Below are positions 5,604-5,605 of a DNA stretch of 5,605 bases, piece by piece; positions within the stretch are counted from its first letter, which is position 1, and each line of letters starts with the position of its first letter. A model generated the notes under the pieces. It worked only from the letters and a program-made list of their open reading frames with translations, had not been told where the DNA came from and did not search any database. The DNA comes from an uncultured Eubacteriales bacterium (lineage in GTDB: Bacteria > Bacillota > Clostridia > Oscillospirales > Oscillospiraceae): positions 1 through 5,605 of the forward strand of contig UQYT01000071.1 of the NCBI GenBank assembly GCA_900545405.1. The letters run 5' to 3'. The position numbers were made by a program, and so were the translations under genes.

Positions 5604-5605
5604 AA

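Overview
The window is a GC-rich bacterial chromosomal segment (roughly 60-65% G+C by eye). All five genes lie on the minus strand, so they read from right to left. Strong AGGAGG-type ribosome binding sites, TTGACA/TATAAT-type promoters with TG-extended -10 boxes, tight gene packing and U-tailed hairpin terminators suggest a high-GC Firmicute, most likely a gut-type clostridium (Oscillospirales-like). This is inferred from style and gene families; no rRNA or marker gene is present to prove it.

Right to left, in the order of transcription. Positions 5541-5603 hold three back-to-back 8-bp hairpins at the window edge, probably an interspersed intergenic repeat. A good promoter at 5486-5458 drives a small DUF4190-type membrane protein (5433-5128), which ends in a U-tailed terminator hairpin (5107-5071). 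The ribosome binding site of the next gene (5059-4280) starts directly after that U tract. This gene encodes a divergent Lgt-like membrane protein that has lost several residues needed by authentic prolipoprotein diacylglyceryl transferase. A near-consensus promoter (4283-4255) overlaps the end of the lgt-like gene and starts a three-gene operon.

The operon holds a DEDDh-type 3'-5' exonuclease with an added four-cysteine zinc ribbon and a basic tail (4203-3211), then trkA (3214-1853) and trkH (1845-406). The first two genes overlap by 4 bases (ATGA). trkA and trkH are 7 bases apart, and the trkH ribosome binding site lies at the end of trkA. TrkH is the K+-translocating membrane subunit and TrkA its cytosolic nucleotide-binding gating subunit, so together they make a complete Trk-type potassium uptake system. 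The exonuclease is the unexpected partner. A strong terminator (378-346) closes the operon.

Positions 1-345 contain no convincing gene. They hold two copies of a roughly 120-bp direct repeat (about 1-124 and 216-336). Each has a long hairpin, and the two copies differ by a paired G-C to T-A change that preserves the stem. A second hairpin (184-232) would compete with the one in copy 2.

I see no clearly new multi-gene system such as defence, CRISPR or phage. The items most worth following up are the structured repeats at both ends, the terminator placed against the lgt-like ribosome binding site, the altered Lgt active site, and the exonuclease-potassium operon.
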